A DNA stretch of 64,000 nt from Patiria miniata. Its lineage: Eukaryota > Echinodermata > Asteroidea > Valvatida > Asterinidae. The position numbers and the translations under genes are program-made. The notes beneath the pieces were generated by a model. It was not told the origin of the DNA and did not search any database. It worked only from the letters and a program-made list of their open reading frames with translations. The first letter of the stretch is position 1, and every line of letters begins with the position of its first letter. The DNA is taken from contig NW_024037055.1 of the NCBI RefSeq assembly GCF_015706575.1, forward strand, positions 10,268,262 through 10,332,261, given 5' to 3'. Of this stretch, positions 45,901-56,992 are shown in pieces.

Positions 45901-48900
45901 AAGATGGTGAAAAGTCCAAAGCGTGAGTGGTTTCCTCAATAAGATATCAGTCATAACTTTTAAATTTCTACATTTCACAGGATGCAACTTCACACTTCAT
46001 TGACTTCGCCTTTTGCTACTTAAGTATTCACTTTCTTAGAGTTTAGGCACTCTCCTGAAGACGGTCAGAGCATACTGACCGGAACGTCGAGTTTATACCT
46101 CTGGTTCTTTCAGAACCATACTCTTAGTTGAGAAATTATTCGCACATGGTGTTTCCGCAAACCTTTCATTATTTTTAAATTTCTACTTGCAATTTTACAA
46201 TAATTAGCACATGAACTACAATGCATTTGCCATTGTATTTATTCCAATTTGATTAAAAAAAAACCTAGTGCTTGGGCTGTTTGGGGAAATATAAGGAGTA
46301 ACAGGCAGGGGTTTTGGGCAGTACATGGACTAATGGGTTTAGTGACGTTCAAGTATAAATGCACACGAAATAAGTTTCATGCAAATGAAACTCAGTGACC
46401 TCCTTTAACCCTTACTGTCCTGAATCCTCCAATTTTAATACAATTTTGCACGACCCCTAGGGAGTTAGGGTTAAAAGACATGCAATGATCAATCTTTTGG
46501 GACTGATGACCTAAAAACACGGGGCACAGAACCAGGTAAAAATTGCCGCTTGCAAGTAAAACATCTCAGGTCTATGGTTGGGCAACCCACCTTAGTGAAA
46601 CAATGATTCCTCATGAATACACACACACTAACATTCCCAGATCTTAATAGTTACCGCTTCATGCCCCTTGAAAGTTTAAGCACAAAGAATTTAGTGGTGT
46701 GCATTTACGGGTACTACAGGAACCAGGTTCCCTATTGAAGTAAAACACAGGTACCTGTAAAGGAAACCCAACCCCAAAATGCAAATCCTGGAAGTTGTCT
46801 GAAGGGTTTTATAACTTTACGGTGTAAACTGCAACTGTCGTGAGCGTCATCTGTCGTGCGTTAAAATGCACATAAATGTGACATCTGTTTTGGTTTTCCT
46901 TGTAGCCTGGTTTTCATTTTGAAAAATCCCACAAATGGCATTCAAAACCTTTCATTTTCATCTTCTAAGAAGTTACCAATTAATTTGTTACGTTGGTTAT
47001 GGGCACCCGATCCCATAATCTGGAACCGGTTCCTGACATCAGTTTTTGGGTGCTCGGGTACCCGGTTTGGATGCACACCCCTAAAAGAATTTGCCTTGAT
47101 ACGCCATTTTGTTCCTGGTGGATTTTATTTTGGGGGAATTCAGGAGGTTTTAGCTGAAATACTCATTGAGATTAAGTCAGAAATTGCAGAAATATTCAAG
47201 CACCACTACAGGCAGGTACACTTCCTCAAACCTAAACCACCCCAAATCCATCAAAATCTTTTTCCCCAGTTCAGGGATTTTTGTAGGCAAGCCATGAGTA
47301 CCAAGTCCATCAAAATCCACCTATAGTAGTGGTGGTCTTGTGGTGGATTTCAGCGGATTTGGTCCTAATGCATTATGTGAAGCAGGGTCAGTGATGGATT
47401 TTGGTGGATCTAGTACTTACCAAAAGACACAAGTGAGTTAGGATCAACGTTTGTTAAGAAGATATTTCAACGTGAGATGTTTCAATTCGTAGCATACAGG
47501 ATGACAACAAAATCGACTTCGACAAACAAAATCGACTTCTTGTTTCCTTATGAAGAAATATCTGAATGTTGAATCTACAGGGATTTCGTGTCTGATTTTG
47601 ACCTGATGATGGAGAAGAAAAAAGCTGAGAACAAAATGCATCGGAAACGTCGGCGGGGCGGTGACATCATCAACGACAACGATGACATCATCGTTGCTAT
47701 GATTAAACAGATGGAGGAGGCTTCTAAAGTAAGTCAATGGTGGAGGGGCTCAAACATAATAAAATTAAAATCTGTGATGGAATCCAACGAAATGAGGCTT
47801 ACTGACGATTTTATGTTGCCGGGGGTCTTAGCGATATTTTTGTTCAGATTCTTCCAAAAGCACCAAATTTGGCACAGATGTCGACCATGCCATACTATTT
47901 CGATTTTTGATGGGCGCCAAGTCGGGCGCCCCACGGGGCCGCCGTATTGGCAAAATCCAATATGGCCACCAACTGGGTCAGAGGTCAATTGAACTAAATG
48001 AGCTAGAATCATAAATAATACCACTTTTCAGGTATTTTCAGGGTCGAGCAATCTGAATCTGAATTTGGTGCTTTTGGAAGAATCTGAACCAAACAGCCCG
48101 TACAACGCCCTAACAATCCTACTTAATACTGATGATGGTGACGCTCATGTTTGAACCTAGAAGATTGTCTTGTTACAACTGCTGTCGTTTGCTAAAAAAA
48201 GACAGCCTATTACTAAAGACCATAAAAGTAGATTTTTGATGCATTCATGTAGGTAAATCCTATCAGGAATGGGGAAATCCCTCCCCCCCCCCCCAATTTG
48301 TTGACGGAGGGGATGGGCCACAGGATCATACCCCAAGACTTTTGCACTGACAATGACTGATAACAGTGTCTTTCTTTTGATATGACTGTGCAAAAAAGTA
48401 ACAGTAGTGTTGCAAAGTGGAAGTAAAGAAGCAAATTGCAGCTAAGAGAGTTCAATGTAACAGGAAATGAACATAAAGAGTAGATATGTTCATTTTCATA
48501 ATATGTATACATATGTGTAACCATGTTTGTGTCAAGAACAGTGCCAGCTGTTGTCAAGTGATGTCCAACATCCCCCCACTCCAGCCCCACCCTCGCATTT
48601 AACTTTTCAAAGCCAAGGAATATTTCAGTTGTTTGTCCATCATCACCATGCACAACTGTTGAAACAAATCTAAGCTCTTGGTTATGTTTCATGGTGTATA
48701 ACATGAAAACATACACTCTTAAAATGCTAACTGCTTGCCTGCATATAATGGCATTGGTAATTTAACCACTGGGTAAATTTATTTTCTCTTCTACAATGGC
48801 AGGAAGACCGTTCATTAAATCAGATGAGGAAAGCAGCCACCAAGAAGTTAATGATGTTGCCTTCTGTGATGTCTCAACTTAGAAAGTGAGTTCCAACAAG

Positions 48901-51900
48901 ACTTGGCTAGCTTTTGCAACAAGTTGCTTATATATTTGACATGAAATAATTTTTGACAAGGAACTCTCAGGTACTTAAGTGAAAAGTGTTAAATTGTTTT
49001 TTTTTCACAAGAAACTTAGCAGTTACTAGAATCCCTAAACTGGAGATAGATTACAAATGGAACACATGAAAATGGACTGACGCATGTATGAAACAAAGAG
49101 TCCACCAGTTATATGCAGTAGTAAAGCAAAAGTAAATTGTGTGTCATTAAGTGTTTGGTCCAATGTTTCCGCTATTAAAAGTCAAGCCACCAAACTACAC
49201 GATCCATACTCCATTGATAGTTGTAATGAAAATGAAAGACTATGAAAACAAATAGGTTCAGTATTTCTACATGTACGCCTCCAAACTTTGTTGGGCTTCA
49301 GCAGCTGATTTCACGAAACAGTGCGTAAGTTACAACAAATATGTTGCACAGATGTGCAGTAAACTTCTGATTGATTTTGAACGATTGATTTCACGAAACT
49401 TAAGCTGCGTAATGTTTTAAATAATCTCAACATGTTGGACGAGGATAATATGTCACGAAACAGTCTTTGAATCCCCTCCAACTGCCATTTTAAAAGTAAT
49501 TTTATCCAACTTTCTTCGGAATCATGTGGCAACTCTATAAATTCTCTGTCACAAGTAAAATATCAATTCACTTAACTCAAACACACAGCTGTGAGTGTCT
49601 TGTATCGACCTTGATAAGTTGTGCAATGACTGGTTCCACGATGATCACATTTTGCTAGTAAAATAGTTCATTTATAGTCGCTGCGCCACAACTTACGCCA
49701 CCTAAAATGATTTGGCAAGTCATGCCATATGTTGTTGGACAAGTCGCGGACTTGCGCATTATCAAACGTTTGTGAAACGTGTCATAACTGAAATGTTGCG
49801 TAGTGTGAAATGTATTGCAACTAACCCAATAAATTGTGGCGCAAGTGGAGTTACGCAATTACCTATAGTTTCTTGAAATCGGCTGCAGGAGGTTTGGGGA
49901 GGAATGAAAAGCCCAGACACAAATGTGTTACATGGGGCTTGATGTCACTCAACAGTTTATTAACAAACAATGTGCAATTAAAATTGTGTTTAGTGGGTGA
50001 GTTACAAGGATACAGGAAGGCTAATGAGGTAACGATGGCTTTGGGGTAAAAATAGTGAACTCATTTTCTGTTTCTATGATGTTGAAAACAGGCAAGACTT
50101 GCAGATAGCGTTCCTAGACTGTGGCATCTTGAGAGTCATGAAGGAATGGCTCATGCCACTTCCAGATCACAGTCTACCCAACCTTCATGTCAGGGAGAGC
50201 CTTCTAAGAGTACTCAAGGAGGTAGGTCATATCCCCCTCTCCTAATTGGGTTCATGCCTCAAAACACAAAAAATGACTCCTGTCATAAACCTTAACCCCT
50301 CCAAATCCTCCCAAATTTTCCCAGTTCTTCTTAAACCCTTCCAAATCCTCCAAAATCCTCCCGGAGATTTGGAAGGACTTTGCAGCATTTTTTAAATTTG
50401 TCACTTATTCTCAGCAGATTTTTTTAACAATTTGTTTTGTCAGCAGCGCTGTTAAATCACACCTTGACTTTTATTTCACAGTTTCCACCAATTGACCAGC
50501 ACATGTTGAAAACCAGCGGTATCGGCAAGGCAGTCATGTGCCTGTACAGACATCCCAAGGAACTGCGACACTGTAGGGATTTAGCAGGAAGACTAATCAG
50601 TAAGCAGAGTGTCTTCACCCTGATCTATGATTGGCTGTTAAGTTGAAAAGAGTCATTCTGATTAGCTGCTAAACTTACATATGTGTTTGAACCACACCGA
50701 CGCAACTTGATTAGCACTGTTTACTCAGTGATGTGAGACAGCGCAACACTGAGTATATAGAATGCAGAGAATAAACAAGGAGAAAATAATTAACCAGTTT
50801 TGTTGAGTGGGACTCGGATGATGTCTAAACCACTCAACCATGGAACTACTTTGGTTGCCTGGCCAACTTGAATCTAATAATTCTAGCAGCAGGTACTGCA
50901 ATCGGTGATTGACTGCTGCTCCATACCCACAGAGATCTTGCACATATCTGGTACCAAAATGCACACAGGATTTTTTTACCACCTGAAAGTTACCACCTGT
51001 TAATTATTTTGTCAACACAGATGATTGGTCACGACCAATCTTTGGAGTTGAGGCCAATTTTCATTCCATGAGCAAGGAGGAGCGTCAGGAGAGAGATCTA
51101 GCCCAGCTATCAGCAGTCAAAAAGAGACGGTTAAGGTAGGTAGATCAATGTTGCACATGTTGACACAGAAAATTTGGTTTGGTCTGCTCAGTTTCAGAGT
51201 GTCCTTGCAATGCTTGGAGCACTCTCCTACAAACAGGGTCCATATTTGGCCCTGCACACAGTTTTCTAAAACTGCAAGGCACCTCAATTTTAAGGACCTA
51301 TTTCACATGCATGCACATATGTTGCCACCGCAGCCATTGCTTCAAATGGAGTGATTGCATTCAGCAGCCATCTTGGAGGTGTGTTTTGTTATGTCAATTC
51401 ATTAACAATGAATGCACAAGAGGTCTGCTCATGCATATCCCTGTTGAACAAAAGCACACACCTCAAACATGGCTGCAGTGCAAACGGTCTAATGTGGTCT
51501 ACAAGAACAAACACAATTGAAAAGTGAATGTCCTATTTCCCCTGTTTGTCCTGTTCTCACATACAGTTCGACAGATGGCGCTACACACAAGCCCAATAGC
51601 ATGGAGACAGCACTCACAGGGGAAGAAAGGTAGGTACTTGTCATGAGCAAAGTTCTATTTAAATAACGTCCAGTGTCCATAGTTTTACATTACAATACAC
51701 AATCAGTTTTCAATTCTCCAGAATAAATTGTCCGTGTGCTTGGCAGAAGGGCAAATGCATATCTTGTCATGAGCTAATGTCAAAGTCAATGACAGCTAAC
51801 ACTGTGTGGGCATATGTTGACAATAAACACAGCCATAGCTCTGGACGCCTGTTAAAGCTATAGTCCATCATTTGTAATTTGTGCATTTTGTTCGTTTGAA

Positions 51901-54900
51901 GCAACAGAAGTGTTCAAAATCTAATGAAGGATACTGAACAACTAACCTGATGAAGTTTCAGCTCAGCTTCAGCTGTATATTCCGAGAAAAACAGCATTCT
52001 AGGATCTCAATTTCAAATCAAAAGTTGCTGAATCATGTTTTGAATTGTTTTGAATCGCAGCTATACGCGATGTCGCGCACTGATTGACGAATTATAGCAA
52101 CCACGCGCGCCTGTGCATCGTGCCAATGCTTGCGCGCGCTTCGCCGAATAACAAAACGAACTACTAATTTAAATTTTCCTACGGTGCGTCTTAAGATGCA
52201 CCGTTAGAAAGGCCTTCTTTCGTTGATTACTTCAATATGATAGCTTGCCAGAAAGATTAATGTCTCAGGGAGTTTAGTCCACTTACTACCTTTCAACCAA
52301 GTATGTTTTTCAACAATAATACGCCAGTTACTTTTTCGGATGGCTGCAAACGATGGACCATAGCTTTAAGACATAACGATATATTCCTTGTGACTGGTTT
52401 TGAACACATTTTGGCTCCACACAAGATCACTTGATGTATAATATTCAGGGATGTAGTCAAGTCTGTCACAAGTCCATCACAAGTCCATTCACAAGTAACA
52501 GTGGATGAACAATAACAAAGGAATGCCTTTGTCAAAGCTCCTTTGAATAGCTTGTGAGTTGAATTGGGACTGGATGAATTGTATGGACTTGCAGGGACTT
52601 TGTGATAGACTTGGCTACATCCCTGATGATAATACTTATATTGTGTGAGGCCTGTGTTAAAGATACACTGTCTGTGGTCTTCAACAAATTCCATTTTTTT
52701 CTTCTAACAAATTCTCGTGTTGTATGTTTAATTTTCACAAAAAGATACTTTTGCATAGCTGCCAACTTTTCAAAATCCCAATGAGTAATCAACCCGCGCG
52801 GTCATTTTCAACTGCTCCTATTATCAAAAGTGTATGTACCAGCTTTTATACCAACATCGAGTACAGGTACATGGTTTACATGTGTATACCATTCTTGTTG
52901 TGAATAATAATGTACTGTAGGCCAAAAGATAATTAAAAAAAAAAAAAAAAGGAGAAGAAAAAACAAACAAACGCAGTGGCTATCATTACGGCAGCCGTAA
53001 CGCATCCCCATTTTCTATCGTTACGGTAGTACTGCAACTTTTATAAAAACATGAGAAGAAAATATAAAATTAGAAGGAAAAAAGTGAATTTGAACGTTAT
53101 GAAATTCGGACTTTATTTCCCTTTTAAAAAAAATCCTCCAAAGCCTCAGGTTAGAAAAGGAAAAAAATTCGAGTGCAAAACTGAGATGCGAACACGCAAC
53201 CTCGCGGTGCAAAATCCTACCCTCTATCGTCTGAGCTGTCGCACTGCTCGCTAAAACGTGGAGAAACAAATAATTATATACCTGCGTGCGTATCAAAAAA
53301 GTATCGTAGAGGGCGCTAAACAACAGCTGCCGTAATGATAGCCACTTCGAAAAAAAAATATTAATAATTTTTTTTAAAATTCATTTTGTTTTACTGTCTG
53401 TATTTGTTTGTTGAAGTCAAATAAATAATAACAATAATAACATGTGCGCATTTTTTTTTTTTTTTGAGATGCATGCTATCGATGTTGAGTTTCGAGTTCG
53501 TATCGTGATTTTACACACAATGATTTAGGGCCACCGTATGCAATAGAAATATCCCGCCAACATACCTTGCAAACGCATGCTGATTTATCTTTTCTGGACG
53601 TTGTGATAAACTCAAACTCTATTACCAATTATTCCAACCATACTCTTATTAAATTCCATGATTAAAATGTCGCGTTGATGGGTCTCATCCCGGCAATAAG
53701 CGACCAAATGTGCTCACGATCGTCATTGAAAAGTACTCACACATACAGTACACACACCCAACCACACATCCACGAGATGCACACAAATGGCACACCATTG
53801 AAAAATATTTTTAGTCTGGTCCTCAAATACTCCACTGCGCACACTGCATTGATGTCTATCAGGTGCTTGACCGCATTGCTTATTAGACTTGTCACCAGTC
53901 CATCGATTATCGCAACATTTCGCCAGAAGTTTTCGGTCAAAAACGATACTTAACAAGTATTTTTTTTTTGTTAGGGAGAAAATGGGAAATTCGTAATTTT
54001 TTAGTGGCAAATCGTATTTTCGTAATTTAACAAACAATTCTTACAATAATTACGAAAAAATCGTAATAGTTGGCAGCTATGCTTTTGTGCTACTTTTGGC
54101 ATCTGCAACCTGCTGACAAAATGAATAACTACGGTATAGCTAGAAACAAAGCAATGTAAAAAAAAAAATCTGGTTTTTTTTCAGGGAGAAACTCAGAAAG
54201 TAGCATTGACAGTACATCGTTAAAGTTTGAGTGTAAAAAATGTGCTGTCAGCTCTCTGAAAAGTGGATGATTTTGGTAAAGATTTAGGAAGATTTAGGTA
54301 AATATATCTCAGCGCTTAGGGTTAACAGTGTTTTCCTTTGTGTTGCAGGGCCTTGAGACCTGGAGACAAGGGTTGGGTTGGTAGAGCCAGGGTACCCCTA
54401 CCATCTACCAAGGACTATGTGGTCCGACCAAAGTGGAACGTAGAGAAAGAATTCTCCAAGGTAAGAGAGGACTAAATTGTTCCGTATAGTGGCAATACGA
54501 TACCACAATATAACACATGACTTGCTACAAACTGTGCTAAAATGTAGTGCCAAGATTCTTGCCTTAGAAATGATACGTGGGGTGATATGTGATATGTATG
54601 TTTACTCTATAAACATGGTTATCTGTCTGAAAACTTGTTCATGCTCATTATTGTACAAACACGGGATGCACCATTTTGATGGCATTCACCCCAACTGGGA
54701 AAAAGGGATACATACAAAGAACAGGAAGGACCCAACTCCACTACTCGGGCCAATTTGAGTGAGACCCTGCTCATTATTACTGACCAAAGGGCTTCCTTGT
54801 GTGTCTTCCTTGAAGAGTCCAATCCACACCCCATTAGGCTTCTAACTACCATATGCATAGAAAAAGTCCAAATTCACAGCAACTGTGATTTTCTTCAAAC

Positions 54901-55563
54901 ATTCAGGAACAAATCATTTGGAATGTAGTAGAGGTGGGATTAAAATCCAGAGTTTTTGAAATTTGGTTGGAATTCAACTATTCAATTTTGATTTTAGAAA
55001 CCGGATATTCGAAACTAACCGTAAATTTTTTTTTAGCCTTTCATTTTTTGTTACACAAGCTAAAGAAAACATCTAAAACATCTCCAAATTTGCTCCATGG
55101 TCTCTGATTGTGACTACGTTCACTCACTAGCAGTCTCTTTGGTTCATGAATAGCCTGCCCATTGGACTAATCAGAGAGTTCCTACTCATATTTTCACCAT
55201 TACAACCTTGAAATATTTTTCAGTGGTCATTAAATCCTACAAACTACTATACCCAATCAAATTCTTGAGTTAGCATGTATACATATAAACAACCATTCCC
55301 ATGTATCAAGTTTGGAGACAAAGCTGCCAGTCTGCATCCAGAACCTGAAACAAATATGCTTGTAGATTTTCTTCCCAATACTTGACAAGTCTTTTCGGAG
55401 GATAAAAACTTGTCTGCATTTTTTTTCTTTACAGAGTGGCAAGAAAGAACCCACCAAACTAGACAAGCATCTGAAACGCTTCAAAGACGCCAAAGCGCGG
55501 AGCAAGAACAAGAACCCACGTGCTATCTCCATCAGTATTGAGGGGCGTAAAGTGGCCCTCTAA
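33974..55563 (+). CDS. IWS1: IWS1 homologue, Spt6-interacting transcription elongation factor, complete
   Basis: Fifteen coding exons: 33974-33995, 39211-39344, 40138-41140, 41744-42203, 42709-42778, 43645-43693, 45715-45922, 47581-47728, 48803-48885, 50092-50221, 50482-50599, 51022-51135, 51567-51629, 54349-54460, 55435-55563. All junctions are GT-AG. The product is about 947 aa (human 819): a long acidic disordered N-terminus, a TFIIS N-terminal (LW) domain at about 700-815, and a basic C-terminus. IWS1 binds Spt6 and links elongating RNA polymerase II to SETD2, mRNA export and splicing factors in the nucleus. Exon lengths sum to 2843, one base short of a full frame; the deficit maps to exon 12 (see findings). 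The exon 3 acceptor could also be 3 bases downstream (40141). Confidence 0.95.
34075..34543. mobile_element. 469-bp hairpin element with 9-bp target duplication
   Basis: Arms of about 200 bases are nearly perfect inverted copies (few differences) around a loop of about 60 bases; ends read TAGCCCCATAAATGTGGCC. The flanking 9-mer GTTTCGATC is present at 34066-34074 and 34544-34552. A 9-bp duplication with long inverted ends suggests a Mutator-like (MULE) MITE. It is young and lies 80 bases after IWS1 exon 1. Confidence 0.85.
34553..34771 (+). repeat. Array B left: about 13 x 17-bp CCAACTCGGACCCACTA unit
   Basis: Head-to-tail units of ccaactcggacccacta with minor variants (catgccaactcggaccc, cacgaccaactcgg). 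Inverted partner at 36143-36327. Open frames through it (NSDPCQLGP type) reflect the repeat only. Confidence 0.95.
36143..36327 (-). repeat. Array B right: about 11 x 17-bp GGGTCCGAGTTGGTAGT unit
   Basis: Reverse-complement partner of 34553-34771, with internal variation (gggtccgacttggcat). Borders module M directly. Confidence 0.95.
36328..36835 (-). mobile_element. Module M of foldback composite 2
   Basis: Reverse-strand homologue of 25758-26240. The minus strand contains an ATG at about 36643 followed by [11 protein letters not shown], where copy 1 has LDDSRWNWRFF; the shared peptide TDKPPKSS follows. A separate hairpin, ttttcgtctggtg with caccagacgaaaa, lies at 36755-36828. Confidence 0.75.
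36836..39210. other. IWS1 intron 1, 3' part, mostly unique
   Basis: No gene or clear repeat supported, apart from short inverted motifs. The CG-containing segment at 36880-37000 has a minus-strand open frame (36730-36945) without a recognisable product. Confidence 0.45.
39211..41140 (+). CDS. IWS1: IWS1 exons 2-3: acidic disordered N-terminus
   Basis: Exon 2 (39211-39344) carries the conserved [15 protein letters not shown] motif. Exon 3 (40138-41140) encodes about 334 residues dominated by Asp, Glu and Ser, with SD and SE pairs that are typical casein kinase 2 sites, comparable to the SDSE repeats of vertebrate IWS1 but not repeated as regularly. Its high purine bias leaves long open frames on both strands; these are shadows. 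Confidence 0.9.
41744..42203 (+). CDS. IWS1: IWS1 exon 4: acidic heptad repeat (AEEGEEL)n
   Basis: The exon encodes about 153 residues. From about 41830 to 42110 it is a coding minisatellite of a 21-base unit giving heptads such as [21 protein letters not shown] and four close copies of AEEGEEL. The heptads are acidic and Leu/Phe-spaced, so a helical or coiled-coil-like segment is possible. The last repeats are the most alike, suggesting recent expansion. No such heptads are known to me in vertebrate IWS1. Confidence 0.9.
42709..45922 (+). CDS. IWS1: IWS1 exons 5-7: conserved LIADIFG and FxGF motif region
   Basis: Exons 42709-42778, 43645-43693 and 45715-45922. They read [19 protein letters not shown] and then [16 protein letters not shown], matching human NLIADIFGESGDEEEEEF followed by TGFNQEDLE. 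The FEGF core, split by the exon 5/6 junction, fits the TFIIS-N-terminal-domain-interacting motif type described in human IWS1, which recruits LEDGF, TFIIS and elongin A. Exon 7 adds another acidic stretch, [14 protein letters not shown]. Confidence 0.9.
42900..43390 (+). repeat. TGACCT-rich dispersed repeat with GTATGTCCGTACAGT microsatellite
   Basis: Begins gtctcacctggactttgttc and ends gtggttcgagaaccgacttg, with ggtcaaaggtca-type motifs repeated between. Such repeats are common in marine invertebrate genomes. In IWS1 intron 42779-43644. Confidence 0.5.
44373..45056. mobile_element. TIR element with CCTGTCACACTT ends, TGCGTAT-rich interior
   Basis: Left end agcccctgtcacacttttgc and right end (reversed) agggccctgtcacacttctg match over about 45 bases, including aattccttatgag. 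The 684-bp interior is dominated by tgcgtat/atacgca words on both strands. In IWS1 intron 43694-45714. Confidence 0.8.
45385..45540 (-). repeat. Dispersed repeat family R5, copy 3
   Basis: Reverse-strand match to 19200-19345 (ccgtgcacgaacagagagg, accacttttgagagcc). In the same IWS1 intron as the TIR element at 44373. Confidence 0.55.
46030..46175 (+). mobile_element. Possible retroelement 3' remnant
   Basis: ctcctgaagacggtcagagc, then actgaccggaacgtcgag and a later ttggttctttcagaacc-like block resemble a motif commonly seen at the 3' ends of Penelope-like and related retroelements. The body is absent. Low confidence. Confidence 0.3.
46417..46480 (+). repeat. AATCCTCC element, second copy of the 297-352 segment
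   Basis: gtcctgaatcctccaatttt and cccctagggagttaggg match positions 303-352 with few differences. Here only one arm of the 251-326 hairpin is present. Confidence 0.7.
47581..51135 (+). CDS. IWS1: IWS1 exons 8-12: TFIIS N-terminal (LW) domain
   Basis: Exons 47581-47728, 48803-48885, 50092-50221, 50482-50599 and 51022-51135. Landmarks are [82 protein letters not shown] and [15 protein letters not shown], following human IWS1 throughout. The helical bundle binds Spt6. In exon 12 the frame runs into a stop (TAA at 51132-51134) unless one base is restored in the A-run at 51120-51123; flanking exons need the restored frame. Confidence 0.9.
47842..48089. mobile_element. MITE with 28-base inverted ends
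   Basis: gttcagattcttccaaaagc (47842) pairs with gcttttggaagaatctgaac (48089). The interior holds a gggcgccaagtcgggcgccc palindrome. In IWS1 intron 47729-48802. Confidence 0.8.
49301..49887. mobile_element. TIR element, GCAGCTGATTTCACGAAAC ends
   Basis: Left gcagctgatttcacgaaac, right (reversed) gcagccgatttcaagaaac; further in, gtgcgtaagtta pairs with taattgcgtaac type sequence. About 590 bp, non-coding, in IWS1 intron 48886-50091. Confidence 0.55.
50285..50375. repeat. AATCCTCC / TCCAAATCC mini-array
   Basis: Four to five units such as ccaaatcctcccaaatt, then a reverse unit ggagatttggaagg. Same class as 21430-21545. Confidence 0.6.
51567..55563 (+). CDS. IWS1: IWS1 exons 13-15: conserved C-terminus
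   Basis: Exons 51567-51629, 54349-54460 and 55435-55563. They encode [39 protein letters not shown] and a lysine-rich end [12 protein letters not shown], against human [31 protein letters not shown] and ISIEGNKMPL. The stop is TAA at 55561-55563. Confidence 0.95.
51845..52285 (+). mobile_element. Dispersed repeat family R3, copy 2
   Basis: Closely matches 4470-4895, with gaagtttcagctcagcttc, atacgcgatgtcgcgcactg and ggccttctttcgttg in order. In IWS1 intron 51630-54348. Confidence 0.7.
52446..52627. mobile_element. hAT-like MITE, CAGGGATGTAGTCAAGTC ends
   Basis: Inverted ends cagggatgtagtcaagtc and (reversed) cagggatgtagccaagtc extend for about 30 bases; between them are several tcacaagtcc units. 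182 bp. The CAGGGATGTAGTC end is typical of hAT MITEs. Confidence 0.75.
52753..54082. mobile_element. TIR element (GCATAGCTGCCAACT ends) hosting a nested hAT-like MITE
   Basis: Left end gcatagctgccaactttt at 52753 and right end (reversed) gcatagctgccaactatt at 54082. Next to the right end acgattttttcgtaa-type motifs repeat. About 1.33 kb including the nested 379-bp element. A minus-strand open frame at 53737-53940 (SENFWRN-like start region, [14 protein letters not shown]) is codon-like but has no recognised family. Confidence 0.65.
52972..53350 (-). mobile_element. hAT-like MITE with internal tRNA-like region, inverted copy
   Basis: Reverse-strand copy of 27913-28303 with the same ends (agtggctatcattacggcag). 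The tRNA-like region is at about 53185-53250. Substitutions throughout show it is an independent, older insertion. Flanked by A-rich sequence, so the target duplication cannot be fixed. Confidence 0.8.
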
Positions 55564-56505
55564 AAGGGTGAAACCAGAGGGGTGCTATTGGAAAAAAGGG
55601 GGTTGGGATGGGTGGAGTTGGGGGAAGGAGATGGTATAAACTAGTTCGAAAACAGTGTGCTCTCATGGAGGCCCCCAGTAATAGTTGAAGTATTTTGTCA
55701 GCTATTGGTTTCAGTAAACGTCGTTGAACAGTTGATTTGCACACACGTTGTCACAGTGCTTCTTGACATTATTTGGGACTGCCAAGAGTCTGTGCGGATC
55801 GATTTATACTGTTCTTTCCCCATCTCCAACCTAACTCCCACCCCTTTTCTCAAGATCAGGGAAAGATCCAGGAATTTAACTCACAAGAGATTTTTTTAGG
55901 GGGGGGGAGGAATGGGGGAAATTGCTGAAAAGCTTTTATCTAAAGTATTGGTTTTTAGAAATTACAAGTTTTGTTTTGTTTTGTTTATTATCTCTTTGCT
56001 GAAATGACCCTAATCTAGGTTTAAAGCAACATTTTTAACCTTGGGTAATGAGAATGAATTGAAGGATTTGTTTTAAAAAAAAAAAGGCAGAAATACCTGA
56101 AATGTTGGATGGAATAGTGGGTAATATAAATGTCACAATCTTTTCACAGAATCATGTGGTCTTATCAATCCCTCTTATTTCAGAGGAATCATGTACATTT
56201 GGATACAGTGTATTGAAAAAACGAAAAGGTTGCAAGTGGATGGAAACAGTACTTCTTTAATAATAACAAATCGTTGGATATCCGTTTGCCTTCAGGGGTC
56301 CGTGGGAACGACTGTTGGCGCATGTTGGCAACAAAGGCCAACAGTCTTCCTGAGTTGTTTACTGTGTTTTCCAAAATGGCCGACACACAATGAATGCAAT
56401 GCTTCTGTCGGGGCTAAAATTTTCCGTTTTCTACATCTGCTTGCCAAACACCGACACTTTTAGGATTGTGTTTTTCTTGGACTAGACTTGTGATAGACTT
56501 TACTC

Positions 56506-56992
56506 ATAGAGCTACATGTATATTACATTACTAGAGTGCTGACTGGTTGTACAAAGTGATGCCTGCTGGGCGCATCCATGTTTGTGCACAAACCTATGGG
56601 AAAACTCAAAAATTGTGTACAGCTATTTGCATATCTGCGTTTGTATTCTATGCAGGTGCGTTATTGGAACCTATGCATGTATGCCCAAAACTGAAACGCA
56701 CAATGAGTAAATGAACGTTGCATTTTGCCTTGCACAAACAACGCAAACGCGTGCGCGTATCCACTGCAGATGATTTTTGCCGTGATGTTTTATAACTGTC
56801 ATGACGAGCTTAAGTTGTTTGCGTAAGTTGTTCTTGCGCAATACATTTAGAGAACACTTTCAAAATCCATCTTTTCATTATGTTCTACAAACACGCACGT
56901 GAATTCAAAATGTCTGCGCGCAGGACGGCTTCAAAGTATCTCCGCACGTAAGAATGAGGAGTAAGCACTCTAGTAATGTAATATAGCTCTAT
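56506..56992. mobile_element. TIR element, ATAGAGCTAC...ACTAGAGTGCT ends
   Basis: Left end atagagctacatgtatatta and right end (reversed) atagagctatattacattac share about 30 bases, both reaching tactagagtgct. 487 bp. A diverged relative is at 16785-16960. Confidence 0.75.

Noticed and set aside
46919-47326. Plus-strand ORF of 135 codons in an IWS1 intron
   Set aside because: Starts at a non-ATG codon, no recognisable domain, and overlaps AATCC-type repeat sequence.
47588-47992. Extending IWS1 exon 8 into the intron as a 134-codon ORF
   Set aside because: GTAAGT donor at 47729 and the match to human IWS1 stop at EEASK; the extension enters a MITE.
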